From Symbiodinium natans (Eukaryota > Sar > Dinophyceae > Suessiales > Symbiodiniaceae), in assembly GCA_905221605.1 (NCBI GenBank), contig CAJNDS010002828.1, forward strand, positions 129,501 to 193,500: DNA of 64,000 nucleotides, read 5' to 3'. Below, piece after piece: positions 33,408-44,099 of the stretch. The position numbers and the translations under genes were made by a program. A model generated the notes under the pieces. That model was not told where the DNA came from and did no database searches. It saw only the letters and a list, made by a program, of their open reading frames with translations. Numbering within the stretch: position 1 is the stretch's first letter; each line of letters opens with the position of its first letter.

Positions 33408-33671
33408 CACAACAGGCACCCACAAAATGAAAAGTGAAGGTAAAAGTACTTAACAAAATCAAAACGAAAGAGGTAGAACACGAAGCCCCAGAAAAAATAA
33501 CGAATGAGACAAGCAGAATTTTAGAGAGAAAAAACGAGATGTGAAGAAAAACGAAACAGGGAACGAGAAAGAGAGAACGAAGAAGGAAGCGAAGTAAGAA
33601 AAAACGAATAAGGAACCCAGAAATGCAAAGCCCGAGCCTTGACCCCTGAGTCCCCCTTTTACCTATTTTTT
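33408..33671 (-). repeat. Right terminal inverted repeat (264 bp)
   Basis: Exact reverse complement of 12834-13097. It ends in ACCTATTTTTT at the outer border. Confidence 0.95.
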
Positions 33672-33676
33672 CCCCT
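33672..33676 (+). repeat. Target site duplication CCCCT, right
   Basis: Same five bases as 12829-12833, immediately outside the right inverted repeat. Confidence 0.85.
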
Positions 33677-34671
33677 TGCTCTCCATACTCGCCGCCACCC
33701 AAGACGCAGCGTACCTTGCTGGACAGGGCTACGCAGTGCCGGCGTGGGATGACGCGCGCTCTGTCGAGCGCTGTTGCTGTCACAAGCTGGACCGCACGCT
33801 GCGAGAGTCTTCACAGTTTTGCCCACGTCGGACGTCGTAGCCGTGCCTGACCCGCACTTCCGCGTCCTGCTCTTGCGGCGACTCCGCCTGCCCCTTCCCC
33901 TCGGTCCGCGCGCCTGCTCCTGCCGGGGCTTCCTTGACGAGTATGGAGATCACCGCGCCGCCTGCTCCAACTCTGGCGTCTTTGCATCCCGCGCACTGCC
34001 CCTTGAACGCACTGTAGCCCGGGTTTGCCAGGAGGCCGGCGCGCGTGTCGGGCGCAACGTCGCCTTGTCGGCCATGAACCTCGACGTGCCTGTCCACGAC
34101 GCACGGCGCATCGAAGTCGTGTGCAACGGCCTCAACTTGTGGCACGGCGCGCAGCTCGCGGTCGATGCGACCCTCGTCAGCCCTGTGACGCGCGAGGGGC
34201 TGCCGCAAGCCGGGGCTGCCACCCACCCTGGCAGTGCCTTGCGCAACGCTGCGCGCCGCAAGCGGCGGCAAACTTATCCCGAACTTGACCGCAGTCGGCG
34301 GTGTCGGCTCGTCGTTTTCGGGCTCGAAGTCGGGGGGCGCTGGGACTCTGAAGCTGCCACTTTCGTGCGCCTCCTGGTTCGTGCGCGGGCGGCCGGCACC
34401 CCCGCCGCGCTGAGGGCTTCTTTCCGTCGCTGCGCAGAGCGCGCTTGCGGCTACCTTCCTCGAGCTCCCCGTCCCGTCTGAGCCCTGTGCTGCTGGCACG
34501 CCCCAGCCTTGCACGAGCTCCTGGCTGACGCCCGCTGGAGCGAGAGCGAGGTCCCGGCACCAAGCCGTCTGCCCAGCCGGGCCTATCCCCCGGGCCCTCG
34601 AAGGGGACCTGTGGACTCGACCGACCCGACCCTGACTGCGGCGGACGCAAAAAGGCGCGAGGAAAAAAAAA
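33676..34671 (+). pseudogene. LINE ORF, 3' piece after the virus, with 3' tail
   Basis: From 33676 the frame continues the LINE reading of 12599-12832 (LLSILAATQDAAYLAGQGY), aligned with READQAAQTLRLQGY in the fuller copy. It lacks the next ~27 residues and shifts frame near 33765. From there to 34481 it reads the C-terminal domain: ALLLSQAG, a C-x-C...H-x4-C knuckle (CSCRGFLDEYGDHRAAC) and RRIEVVCNGLNLWHGAQLAV, then RKRRQTYPEL and FGLEVGGRW. The pattern of acidic residues and the YPEL strand recall restriction-like endonucleases of R2/CRE-type LINEs. The 3' end is an A9 tract at 34663-34671. Confidence 0.7.
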
Positions 34672-34685
34672 TCGCGCCTTTTTGC
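34647..34685 (+). repeat. 14-bp perfect hairpin at the LINE 3' end
   Basis: GCAAAAAGGCGCGA (34647-34660), loop GGAAAAAAAAA, TCGCGCCTTTTTGC (34672-34685). Confidence 0.7.
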
Positions 34686-34689
34686 AACT

Positions 34690-35020
34690 GCAGACGACTC
34701 GCCCGGGGGCTGCCTAGTGAGTGCTGGGGGTGCCGGGCCAAGAGGCGGAGGAAGCGGCGCCTCGCCTACTTCGACCCCGACGACCACCAAGCGGCAGCGC
34801 CGGGCGCGCGCTAGCTCGTGGTACGTTTGCTGTCGCTTTCGGCGCGCTGCGGCGTCGACGGCCTGGCCGGGGCGAACAGCGCCCGGCTGCGCCTCCCAAC
34901 TGGGTGACGGGGCTGACGATGCTGGCATCAACGGCGAGCTGCGCTCCGTTCCTAAGCGACAAGCCGTTGGCCGCAACCTCAATGCGACTTTGCAACAACG
35001 TAGCAAACAAACCAGAGGTG
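34690..35020 (-). pseudogene. LINE C-terminal fragment, opposite orientation
   Basis: The minus strand reads RIEVAANGLSLRNGAQLAVD, then SIVSPVTQLGGAAG, followed by the YPEL-type and GG-rich region in shifted frames. It is the same domain as in the preceding LINE but inverted, so the two copies stand tail to tail around the hairpin at 34647-34685. Confidence 0.6.
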
Positions 35021-35129
35021 AAAAACAATTTGTCCCCGCGCGTTGTGTTGAACATCTCCTCGTGGGCATCCCACCAAGTTTCACGGACAAATAAAACAGC
35101 CAACGAAAGAGCATTGACCTCACACAAAA

Positions 35130-35700
35130 AAACACACGCTGACCGGAAGCAATACTTCCGCGGTGCCGGACTTTATTGCCACTGGTGTTTGCCGATTCCC
35201 GCTCCACGTCATTTACGATGTCTTGGATGGCCGTTCGCACTTCTTCGCTTGTTGGGCATCCTACGTCTGCCCAATCTACATAGTCTACATAGCCGTCCTC
35301 GTTGACAGTTGCAACATGCAACAACTTTTGCTTCCGGCGCACTGCAATCTTGTAATTTCGATAGTTGACCATGATGTCTCTTGTCAATCAAAAACTTCTT
35401 GATTTTGCTTGCCACCTTGCCGCTCTACCAATAGGTCTGCCCGCATTTGCACCAAGGTGTCCTCGAGTCTTTTTGTCAGTTTAAACTCCGCGCCTGCCAA
35501 TTCTTCACGTAACATGCTGCGAAGAGCCCACCAGCGTCCGAAAACGGCTCCACCTCCAAACATGCCAGCGCCTCGCTGTCTGGTGTTCCCTTAACTGCCG
35601 CACGTTTGTTGGAATTTGTCGTGTCCATGTTGCTTGCAAGCGACGGACACTCCATAGACCTCTTTTCGAAATCCGCGCAACTGTCGTTGCCGAGGCCGCC
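35130..35700 (-). other. Possible small gene remnant, minus strand
   Basis: Between LINE pieces the minus strand has a coherent-looking stretch (MVNYRNYKIAVRRKQKLLHV, then DEVRTAIQDIVND-type helix; about 35370-35200) and, in another frame upstream, MDTTNSNKRAAVKGTPD. Composition is less GC-rich than the LINEs. Not recognised; it may be a remnant of another mobile element. Confidence 0.25.
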
Positions 35701-36459
35701 TCGACCCGCTGGGCGACCACCGCTCAGCGTGTGCGACGTCCGGTGTGTTGGCGTCCAGAGCCCTCCCACTTGAGCACGCAGTCGCCCGCGTCTGCCGGGA
35801 GAGCGGCGCGCGCGTTGCACGCAACGTCAGGTTCGGTAACATGAACACCGATGTTCCTGCCAGCGACGCGCGTTGCATTGAGGTCGTCGCGAACGGCCTG
35901 CCCGATTGGCACGGGGCGCAGCTCGCGATTGACGCAACCACCGTCAGTCCGGTTACGCGGGCCGGCGAGCCGCAGCCGGGCGCCGCCGCACGCCCTGTCG
36001 CGGCAGTCCAGGCCGCCGCTCGTCGCAAGCGGCGCCAAACGTACCCCGAGCTTGCGAGCGCGCGACGGGAGCGTCTTGTCGTTGTCAGGGTCGAGGTTGG
36101 CGGGCGGTTCGGTGCTGAAGCCACCTCCTTCCTCCGCCACCTCGCGCGGCACCGTGATGCCAGCCTGCCGCCGCCGCTCCGGGCCGCTGCCAGTGCCGGC
36201 TGGGTCCAGCGCTGGTCCGGCTTCCTCGCTGTCGCCGCCATGCGCGCCTATGTGGCCTCCCTCCTGGAGCTGCCGCCTGGGGGTGACCTCTGCGATGCGG
36301 GAGAGGCGCCTGACCTGCACGAGGTCTTCGCTGAGGTCCGCGGTGGCCCCGCACTGCTCGCAAGCCGCCTCCCGGCGCCTCGAGCCGGCCCGTAGTTGGT
36401 AGGCTTCTTGCACTGGGACCGCAGCGACCGTTCGTAAAAAGGCGTGGGAGAAAAAAAAA
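35700..36459 (+). pseudogene. LINE C-terminal fragment with 3' tail
   Basis: 5'-truncated LINE copy entering at LGDHRSACATSG (the zinc-knuckle region) and reading on in one frame through CIEVVANGLPDWHGAQLAID, RKRRQTYPELASARRE, VEVGGRFGAEAT and a helical C terminus to a stop at 36395. The 3' end is an A9 tract (36451-36459) preceded by AAAAAGGCGTGGGAG, like the tails at 34663 and 44144. The domain frame is open throughout, so the truncation, not point decay, killed it. Confidence 0.7.
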
Positions 36460-37300
36460 TCCATGCTCAGATCCTGCCATTGGGCACCCTTGCTTGTTGT
36501 ATCCGAAATGGTCACGGCATCCTTGTATTTCTCTATCTGTCCCATGTCTTTTAGAGCAGCCATTTGCTCTTCCGACAGAGGCATTGCTGATTGCGATGTA
36601 GATGCACAGCACAGTATTCCTGAAACACCATGCAGCACTCCTTCCCCTTTTGATGAGCAAATCGTGGCTTGAGCCACGCCTTGGCTTGGCACGTTAACCC
36701 ATTGAGTGACGACAATGACGGCCGCCACTCAGTCCCACTCTGCGCGGATCGAACGGCCGTGGCCGATGCCGAAGCGTGGAGGGCCCTGGATGCCGCCGAC
36801 CTCGTGGACAAGTTGCGCCACCCAGCTCCAACGTTGCAAGCGCGTGCACGATGGGCTCGTGGCCGGAGACCCTTGTCTATTCAGATTCTGTTAACGAACA
36901 TTGCCCGTGATATTTTGCGCAACATTGCTTTTGTTGGTCAGGTGTGCCGTGCAGCTGCTGCTTGCGAGATGTGATGTCTGTCAGCATGCTGCCTTGCCGA
37001 TACGGCGTGTGACGTATGAGTGACTTTCTTCCTTCTGAGTGGCCATGATGTACATTTCACTGTGAACTGTGGTAGTTTCACAACTCTGGGTGGTCCTACT
37101 GATGCTTGTGAGTTTTGCTTTTGAGTCTGTTGATTTCCTTGTTTTGTGCACTCTTGCATGTTCGCATGGATCATGTACATAATGGTTTCACTTTTGGTCT
37201 GATCGTGACACACGATCGTTCGAGGACTCGTCTTTCTGCAAGATGCACCTCTCTTCATGCAAGCCGCGGTGCGGGGGGTGCTTGTGCAATCGCTTCGATG
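36460..37300. other. Intergenic, with the repeated NIAFVG peptide end
   Basis: No intact gene. At 36895-36974 lies the second copy of the peptide end NIAFVGQVCRAAAACEM stop, matching 12480-12558. The rest (36975-37300) is AT-richer spacer without signals. Confidence 0.4.
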
Positions 37301-38180
37301 CTTGCGAGAGGCACTGCCAGGGCGTGAAAGCTGTCCCTGCTCGGGCCCCGCATGCTGCTTGCCTGCACAAAGCAACGACGCTCGCAAGGTTGTGCCGAAT
37401 TGCTGGGCCGGGCCGCAGTGTTGCAGCGAGACCATTGGCTCCAGCTGTTACAATCCGCACGCCGTCAGCCGCCCAGCGCACGACACCCCGGCGCTACCCC
37501 CGATAAAGTCGCCGAACGAAAGCGGACCAAGCCTGCGCGAAAGTGCGGAAGGGTGAACTGTCACGTGCAGGTCAGGTGTGGAAGGGGACCTTCTTGCTCC
37601 CGTGCTTGTCGTGCCTGGACAGCACGATGCGCTACAACCGGCGCCGGAAGCGCCCCCTCCCGACCGACGAGGTCACGATGGCGTCAAGCGCTAGAGCCGC
37701 CCGTGCAGTAGAAGACTGGTGTGGCATCGCGTCCAATCTGGGCAAGACCCGTGTCGTCGGCCCCGCTCCGCCTGGGATCGCAGACCTAGGCGATGATGTG
37801 TGGCGAGGCGACAAGCCCGAGGCCCAACGAGGCGTAGTTGTTCTCGGTTCGCCGTTGGGGCACCCGGCCTTCGTCCAGGCAGGGGCTGGAGAAAGGCTGC
37901 GCGCCGAACCAGAGTTCTCCACCAACTGCCCAAGCTTGCTGACCTTCAGTGCGCATGGCTGCTTTTGCTTATGTGCGCCTCGCCTCGCGCTAGCCATGCC
38001 GTTCCGCACCATGCCCCCTTCGGTGTCTGCGGCGTACGCCCGGAGACACGACGATGCCATTTGGATGATGCTGCAAAACATGCTCGGCGAAATGCGGCAA
38101 ATTGCAGCCCTCACTGGAGCACTGGGCGGCCTCGGATTGCAGGCCGCAGAAGCGATGCACGCACGTCGCACCTTATAGCG
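37300..38180 (+). pseudogene. LINE fragment (N-terminal piece plus post-RT region)
   Basis: Frames in this stretch read AELLGRAAVLQRDHWLQLLQ (the N-terminal LINE region before the RT) and, from about 37690, VEDWCGIASNLGKTRVVGPA, QRGVVVLGSPLGHPAFVQ, then APRLALAMPFRTMPPSVSAAYA and GALGGLGLQAAEA, which align with LGKTRAWN, GLVVLGTPIGS, RTVPPSATEAYAASHDEA and MGGLGL of the LINE at 41150. The RT core is missing, so this copy is internally deleted and frameshifted. Confidence 0.6.
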
Positions 38181-38282
38181 ACTGCCCCACGTGGAGCATG
38201 CTCCTCGATGGCGCTCGCCCCGCCCCACCAATGGCGCCAGGTGCTGGAAACGGAACGATGCAAGCACTGCCACGCCCAGCTG

Positions 38283-40672
38283 ATGCTCATGATGCTGGCC
38301 CCTTGAAGGCATACACCGTTGATGCTCATGATGCTCGCCTGGCCCCACCCTTGACGGCATATTTAGCTGATGCTCATGATGCTCGCCTCGCCGGGCCCCA
38401 CCCTTGAAGGCATACCCAGCTGCTGCTCATGATGCTCGCCTCGCGTGGCCCCACCCTTGAAGGCATACCAGCTGATGCTCATGATGCTCGCCTCGCCTGG
38501 CCCCACCCTCAGCTCATGATGCTCCCCACCCCTGAAGGCATATTGGTCTCGCCTGGCCTCACCCTTGAAGGCATACCAGGCAGATGCTCATGATGCTCGC
38601 CTCGCCTAGCCCCCCTTGAAGGCATACCCAGCTGATGCTCATGATGCTCGCCTCGCCTTGCCCCACCCTTGAAGGCATACCCAGCTGATGCTGAAAATGC
38701 TCGCCTCGCTTGGCCCCACCCTTGAAGGCATACCCAGCTGATGCTCATGATGCTCCCCACCCCTGAAGGCATCCCCAACTGATGCTCATGATGCTCGCCT
38801 CGCTTTGCCCCGCCCTTGAAGGCATACCCAGCTGATGCTCATGATGCTCGCCTCGCTTGGCCCCACCCTTCAAAAGGCATACCCAGCTGATGCTCATGAT
38901 GCTTGCCTCGCCTTGCCCCACCCTTGAAGGCATACCCAGCTGATGCTCATGATGCTCCCCTCGCCTGGCCCCACCCTTCAAAAGGAGCTGATGCTCATGA
39001 TGCTCGCCTCGCTTGGCCCCACCCTTCAAAGGGCATACCCAGCTGATGCTCATGATGCTCCCCACCCCTGAAGGCATACCCAGCTGATACTCATGATGCT
39101 CGCATCGCTTGGCCCCACCCGTGAAGGCATACCCAGCGGATGCTCATGATGCTCCCCACCCCTGAAGGCATACCCAGCTGATGCTCATGATGCTCGCCTC
39201 GCCTTGCCCCACCCTTGAAGGCATACCCAGCTGATGCTCATGATGTTCGCCTCGCTTGGCCCCACCCTTCAAAAGGCATACCCAGCTGATGCTCATGATT
39301 CTCCCCACCCCTGAAGGCATACCCAGCTGATGCTCATGATGCTCGCCTCGCTTGGCCCCACCGTTGAAGGCATACCCAAGCTGATGCTCACTCATGATGC
39401 TCCCCACGCCTGAAGGCATACCCAGCTGATGCTCATGATGCTCGCCTCGCCTGGCCCCACCCTTGAAGGCATACCCAGCTGATGCTCATGATGCTTGAAG
39501 GCATACAGAGCTGATGCTGATGATGCTCGCATCGCCTGGCCCCGCCCTTGAAGGCATACCCAGCTGATGCTCACGATGCTCCCCACCCCTGAAGGCATAC
39601 CCAGCTGATGCTCATGATGCTCGCCTCGCCTTGCCCCACCCTTGAAGGCATACCCAGCTGATGCTGATGATGCTCGCATCGCTTGGCCCCACCCTTCAAA
39701 AGGCATACCCAGCTGATGCTCATGATGCTCCCCACCCCTGAAGGCATCCCCAACTGATGCTCATGATGCTCGCCTCGCTTGGCCCCACCCTTGAAGGCAT
39801 ACCCAGCGGATGCTCATGATGCTCCCCACCCCTGAAGGCATACCCAGCTGATGCTCATGATGCTCGCCTCGCCTTGCCCCACCCTTGAACGCATACCCAG
39901 CTGATGCTCATGATGCTCGCCTCGCTTGCCCCACCCTTCAAAAGGCATACCCAGCTGATGCTCATGATGCTCCCCACCCCTGAAGGCATACCCAGCTGAT
40001 ACTCATGATGCTCGCCTCGCTTGGCCCCACCCTTGAAGGCATACCCAGCTGACGCTCATGATGCTCGCCTCGCCTTGCCCCACCCTTGAAGGCATACCTA
40101 GCTGATGCTCATGATGCTCGCCTCGCTTGGCCCCACCCTTCAAAAGGCATACCCAGCTGATGCTCATGATGCTCCCCACCCCTGAAAGGCATACCCAGCT
40201 GATACTCATGATGCTCGCCTCGCTTGGCCCCACCCTTGAAGGCATACCCAGCTGATGCTCATGATGCTCCCCACCCCTGAAGATACCCAGCTGATGCTCA
40301 TGATGCTCGCCTCGCCTTGCCCCACCCTTAAAGGCATACCCAGCTGATGCTCATGATGCTCCCCACCCCTGAAGGCATACCCAGCTGATACTCATGATGC
40401 TCGCCTCGCTTGGCCCCACCCTTGAAGGCATACCCAGCTGATGCTCATGATGCTCCCCACCCCTGAAGGCATACCCAGCTGATGCTCATGATGCTCGCCT
40501 CGCCTTGCCCCACCCTTGAAGGCATACCCAGCTGATGCTCATGATGCTCGCCTCGCCTGGCCCCACCCTTGAAGGCATACCCAGCTGATGCTCATGATGC
40601 TCCCCACCCCTGAAGGCATACAGAGCTGATGCTGATGATGCTCGCATCGCCTGGCCTCACCCTCAAGGGCAT
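38283..40672 (+). repeat. 2.4-kb minisatellite, 53- and 41-bp units
   Basis: About 50 head-to-tail units. The long form runs GGCATACCCAGCTGATGCTC ATGATGCTCGCCTCGC TTGGCCCCACCCTTGAA (53 bp). A short form replaces the middle with CCCACCCCTGAA (41 bp). Long and short units alternate irregularly, and some have CAAAAGG in place of GAAGG. Both flanks are LINE sequence, so the array seems to have expanded inside a LINE copy. Open frames on either strand here are repeat artefacts. Confidence 0.9.
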
Positions 40673-40845
40673 GTACCCCGAACTCGCGAGGGGCAGCCCG
40701 CGGAAGCTCCTGGTCCTGGGCTCCGAGATAGGAGGCCGCTGGAACACTGCTGCGCAGTGGTTTGTTCGCGACCTAGTCCGGCTCCGAGCTTTGCGCGCGC
40801 CGCCAGCAGTGCGCGCTGCGGCGTCCTCTGGCATACAAGACTCGT
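40673..40845 (+). pseudogene. LINE C-terminal fragment after the minisatellite
   Basis: Reads YPELARGSPRKLLVLGSEIG then GRWNTAAQWFVRDLVRLRAL, matching the YPEL...GLEVGGR...FVRLL segment of the other LINE copies. Only about 55 codons remain. Confidence 0.55.
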
Positions 40846-41149
40846 ACAAGATTACAACAAATGCGTTGTGTTTATTCTGAAGCCAAAAAATGGCTGGGGC
40901 CAAAATGGCTTGAGCCAGAAATGGCGATTGTCACAGCCATTAAGTTGTTGAGGCCCTTGACAGCACAATGCTCCCCCATCTTCTCGGAAACTTGACGTGT
41001 ATCGAACTGTCATACAATCCCATGCTCCCTTCTCCCTCCCAACTTATGCACCCAGATTCTATACACGATAAAACCCCAAGGCGCATCCTCAAGATTAAGT
41101 CCTTTTTTCGTCACCAAATACTGCGGGTCTACACGTTCCAAACCCCGCC
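40846..41149. other. Spacer between LINE copies
   Basis: No gene seen. A short duplicated AAATGGC motif occurs near 40890-40925. Confidence 0.4.
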
Positions 41150-41626
41150 ACGACAAATGCGTGGACTCCTGAGAAACGCCGTGCGCATCGCTCTTGAGGC
41201 GATCTTGAACGCCCCAGGTACGGACACGGAACTGGATGGCTGGAAGCTGTTTGTCCTGGCGCCGCGGATGCTGCTCTTCAGGGCGCCCGGGGCGTCCCGG
41301 GTCCCTCGTGATGAGTTGGCGCGCCGGGAGCGCCTGTTCTGTGAGGGCAGATGGGCTCAGTTGCTCCACGAGTGTGTGGCCGCAGCTCGGGAATCCGCGG
41401 TAGTGACTACAGCTCCCGCGCGTAGCCGGCCGGCTGACGGGTCGGATGATGACGTCCGACGACGGGCGGAGAGAGCTGCAGCCCTCGCCCATATGGGCGA
41501 GCTCTCGGCCGCTGCCCAGGCCTTGACCGCTTCCCCCTTGGCACCCGCCACTGCCGAAACGCTGGCGGAGCTGCGCGACCCCCGGACAGACGCCCTCCCA
41601 CCGTTCAGGTCCCCCTCGAACCGCCT

Positions 41627-43267
41627 TTGGACACGCGTTCCTCGCCCGTCATCGAACTTTGCCGACGGCGGCTGCTGGACAACCTCCGCCGAGCCCGACG
41701 GGGTGCAGCGGCTGGGCCGTCGGGCTGTACAAATGAGCATCTGCGGGTCATGCTGGACGAGGAGCTCGGCACCGAGCTTCTCGGCCGCGTAGCAGGCAGA
41801 CTCGCAGTAGCTGACGTGCCGGGAGAGATCGCATGTGCGCTGAGGATAGGTCGGATGGTCGCGCTGACCAAGCCAACGGGCGGAGTCAGGGCATTGGTGA
41901 TGGGGGATGTGTTTCGCCGGCTCGTGGCACGCACGCTGGCGCAGCAGTTCGGGGAACAGTTTCGGCAGGCGTGCGCGCCATTCCAGTTCGCACTTGGCAC
42001 GCGCGCCGGCGCAGAAGCGCTGGCCCGTGCGTTGCGGGCCGCAACGGAAGCCGACCCTCGAACAACGGTGCTGAGCATAGATGGCGTGGGCGCGTACGAC
42101 CACATCTCCCGTGCCAGTATGCTGCGGGCGCTGAGCTCCCACGCCCCGCTGGCCGGCCTGCTCCCGTTCGCGCACTTGTTCTATGGCCAGCCCAGCCGCT
42201 ACATCTACTATGATGGGCGGGGGGAGGGGCACGAGGTGCTGCAGGGAGAGGGAGGGGAACAAGGCGATCCGCTGATGCCGGGGTTATACGCGCTCGGCCA
42301 ACATGCTGCCCTTCTCCACCTTCACTCCCGGTTGCGGCAGGACGAGCGACTCTTTGCCTTCCTGGATGACATCTACGTCACGTCCACTCCGGAGAGGACG
42401 CTCCCCGCGCTGCGGTCTGCCCAAGAGGCGCTGTCCCAGCACGCCAACGTCCAGGTCCATCTCGGTAAGACCAGGGCATGGAACGCCGCTGGCGAGGAGC
42501 CTCCAGGCTTGGTGGCTGCGCTGCCCCGCCGCGCGGGCGACCCACCCTGTTGGACCGGGAGCTGGACCTTGCCGCCTGAGGAGCAGGGCCTTGTAGTGCT
42601 GGGGACTCCCATAGGTAGTAGAGAGTACGTCGCGCGCTTTCTAGAAGACAAGCGAGGCCAGCACGACGTCCTTCTCGCGCGGCTGCCGACAGTGCAGGAC
42701 CTCCAGAGCGCGTGGCTTCTGCTGTTGTTCTGTGCGGCGCCACGGTGCAACTATTTGCTGCGCACGGTGCCGCCGAGCGCAACGGAGGCGTACGCGGCGT
42801 CGCACGATGAGGCCATCCTGCGCTGCCTGGCGACCTTGTTGTCTGGGGGGGATGTGCCGTTGGAGCTCCCTCCCAATAGTGCGAGGCGTGCTCGCCTGCC
42901 GCTTCGCATGGGGGGCTTGGGCTTGTCGCCTGCCAGGGAGCACAGGCATGCAGCATATTGGGCCTCATGGGCAGACACGGTCGAGCACCGCGCTGCAAGA
43001 GTGCCATCCAGGCACATTGGCCACACTAATGCGGCCCCTGTTGAGTGTTGCGGCAACCGGTGTGCCCCCCAGTGTCAGGGAGGCCGACCAGGCTGCGCAA
43101 ACCCTGCGCCTGCAAGGGTACGAGGCGCCCACGTGGGCAGCGCTGGAGGAAATGGCCCCTCCAAACCTCGGAGACGACGACGGGCCCCCTGCCCCAACGA
43201 GGCGGGGCTGGCAGCAAGGAGCCGGAGCTGCTGTGGACAAGCGCGCGTTCGAGATGCTTTTCTCTGA
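41627..43267 (+). pseudogene. LINE reverse transcriptase
   Basis: The RT is open in this frame from about 41627 to 43000. It has an IGRMVALTKPTGGVRAL fingers motif (about 41850), motif A LSIDGVGAYDHI (about 42075), motif B GGEQGDPLMPG (about 42255) and motif C FAFLDDIYV (about 42355), where Leu replaces the usual Ala/Val before DD. Next are LGKTRAWN, a thumb region with VVLGTPIG, and MGGLGL...AAYWASW. The true frame leaves at about 43000 to the +1 reading that holds the C-terminal domain. No ATG in a good position is visible because the upstream part lies in another frame. Confidence 0.8.
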
Positions 43268-44099
43268 CTTGGATCCTGCATCCCGAGCGCTGCTGCTGTC
43301 CCAGAGCGGCGAAGGTGCGAGCTGCGCGTTCACCGTCGTCCCGAGCGGCCCAGACTTCGTGGTCGACAATGGGGAGTTCCGAATTTTTCCCCTGAGGCGG
43401 TTGCGCCTGGCGTTGCCACTCGCCCCTCGCCGCTGCCGCTGCGGGGGGGCCCTTGATGAACTCGGGGACCACAGATCTGCGTGTGCTCAGGTCGGGGTGC
43501 TCGCGCAGAGAGCGGGGCCCCTTGAACGGGCTGCGGCGCGCATTTGCCGTGAGGCCGGAGCACGGGTGGCCACCAGCGTCGCCCTTCGGGACCTCAACCT
43601 CGACGCGCCGGCGACGGATGGCCGGAGGATCGAGGTGGTGGCCAACGGCCTGCCTCTGTGGCAGGGGGCGCAGATTGCGGTGGACACCACGTTGGTCAGC
43701 CCTGTCCGACGCGACGGGCAGGCGAGGCCCGGCGCAGACGCGCGGCCAGGGCTCGCGCTGGAACAGGCTGCCCGGCGTAAGCAACGCACGTACCCTGAAC
43801 TGCAGCTGGGGGGGCGGGGCCGATGTCGCCTCGTCGTCTTCGGCCTTGAGGTAGGGGGTCGCTTCAGCACGAGCACGCTTGCGTTCCTCCGCCGCCTCGC
43901 GCGGGTCCGCGGCCGAACGCGGGCCCCTTGGGCGCAGGTCGCCACTGCTCGGGCCTTGACGCGTCGTTGGACGGCCCTGGCAGCGCTCGCAGCCATGCGG
44001 GCCCACGCGCAGACTCTCCTCGAGCTGCCAGTCCACCCACGGGATGCAGGTGATGGGGCGGAGGTCCCCTTGGGGGACCTGCTCCTGGAGAGGCCGTGA
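43020..44099 (+). pseudogene. LINE C-terminal zinc knuckle and RLE-like domain
   Basis: The frame from about 43010 to the stop at 44099 carries EADQAAQTLRLQGYEAPTW, then GWQQGAGAAVDKRAFEMLFS and ALLLSQSGEGASCAFTV. Next come a knuckle CRCGGALDELGDHRSAC, then RRIEVVANGLPLWQGAQIAV with DTTLVSP, RKQRTYPEL and FGLEVGGRF. Spaced acidic residues (E, D) followed by a basic-YPEL element resemble the PD-(D/E)xK restriction-like endonuclease of R2/CRE/NeSL LINEs. That would imply target-primed insertion at preferred sites. The endonuclease call is inference. Confidence 0.6.

Larger units (their letters stand above)
12834..33671. mobile_element. Integrated Polinton/Maverick-like virus (PLV)
   Basis: A 20,838-bp element with exact 264-bp terminal inverted repeats, a CCCCT target duplication and a sharp drop in GC relative to its flanks. 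It carries the core set of Polinton-like viruses: rve integrase, type B DNA polymerase of the Polinton class, packaging ATPase, double-jelly-roll major capsid protein and single-jelly-roll penton, plus a trimeric-fiber-like protein. No adenain-type maturation protease, helicase or tyrosine recombinase was recognised. Most core ORFs are intact, but the fiber 3' end and one small gene are frameshifted. The insertion is therefore young but not demonstrably active. Confidence 0.93.

Noticed and set aside
33780-35387. 535-codon minus-strand frame
   Set aside because: Mostly antisense of the plus-strand LINE; GC-rich DNA gives long antisense frames. Only its first part (about 35200-35370) might be real.
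38283-40672. Possible CRISPR array
   Set aside because: The whole 53/41-bp unit is repeated with no unique spacers, and the context is LINE DNA of a eukaryote.
38509-40903. Open frames on the minus strand rich in Met-Pro-Ser-Gly and HEHQLG repeats
   Set aside because: They are translations of the minisatellite, not genes.
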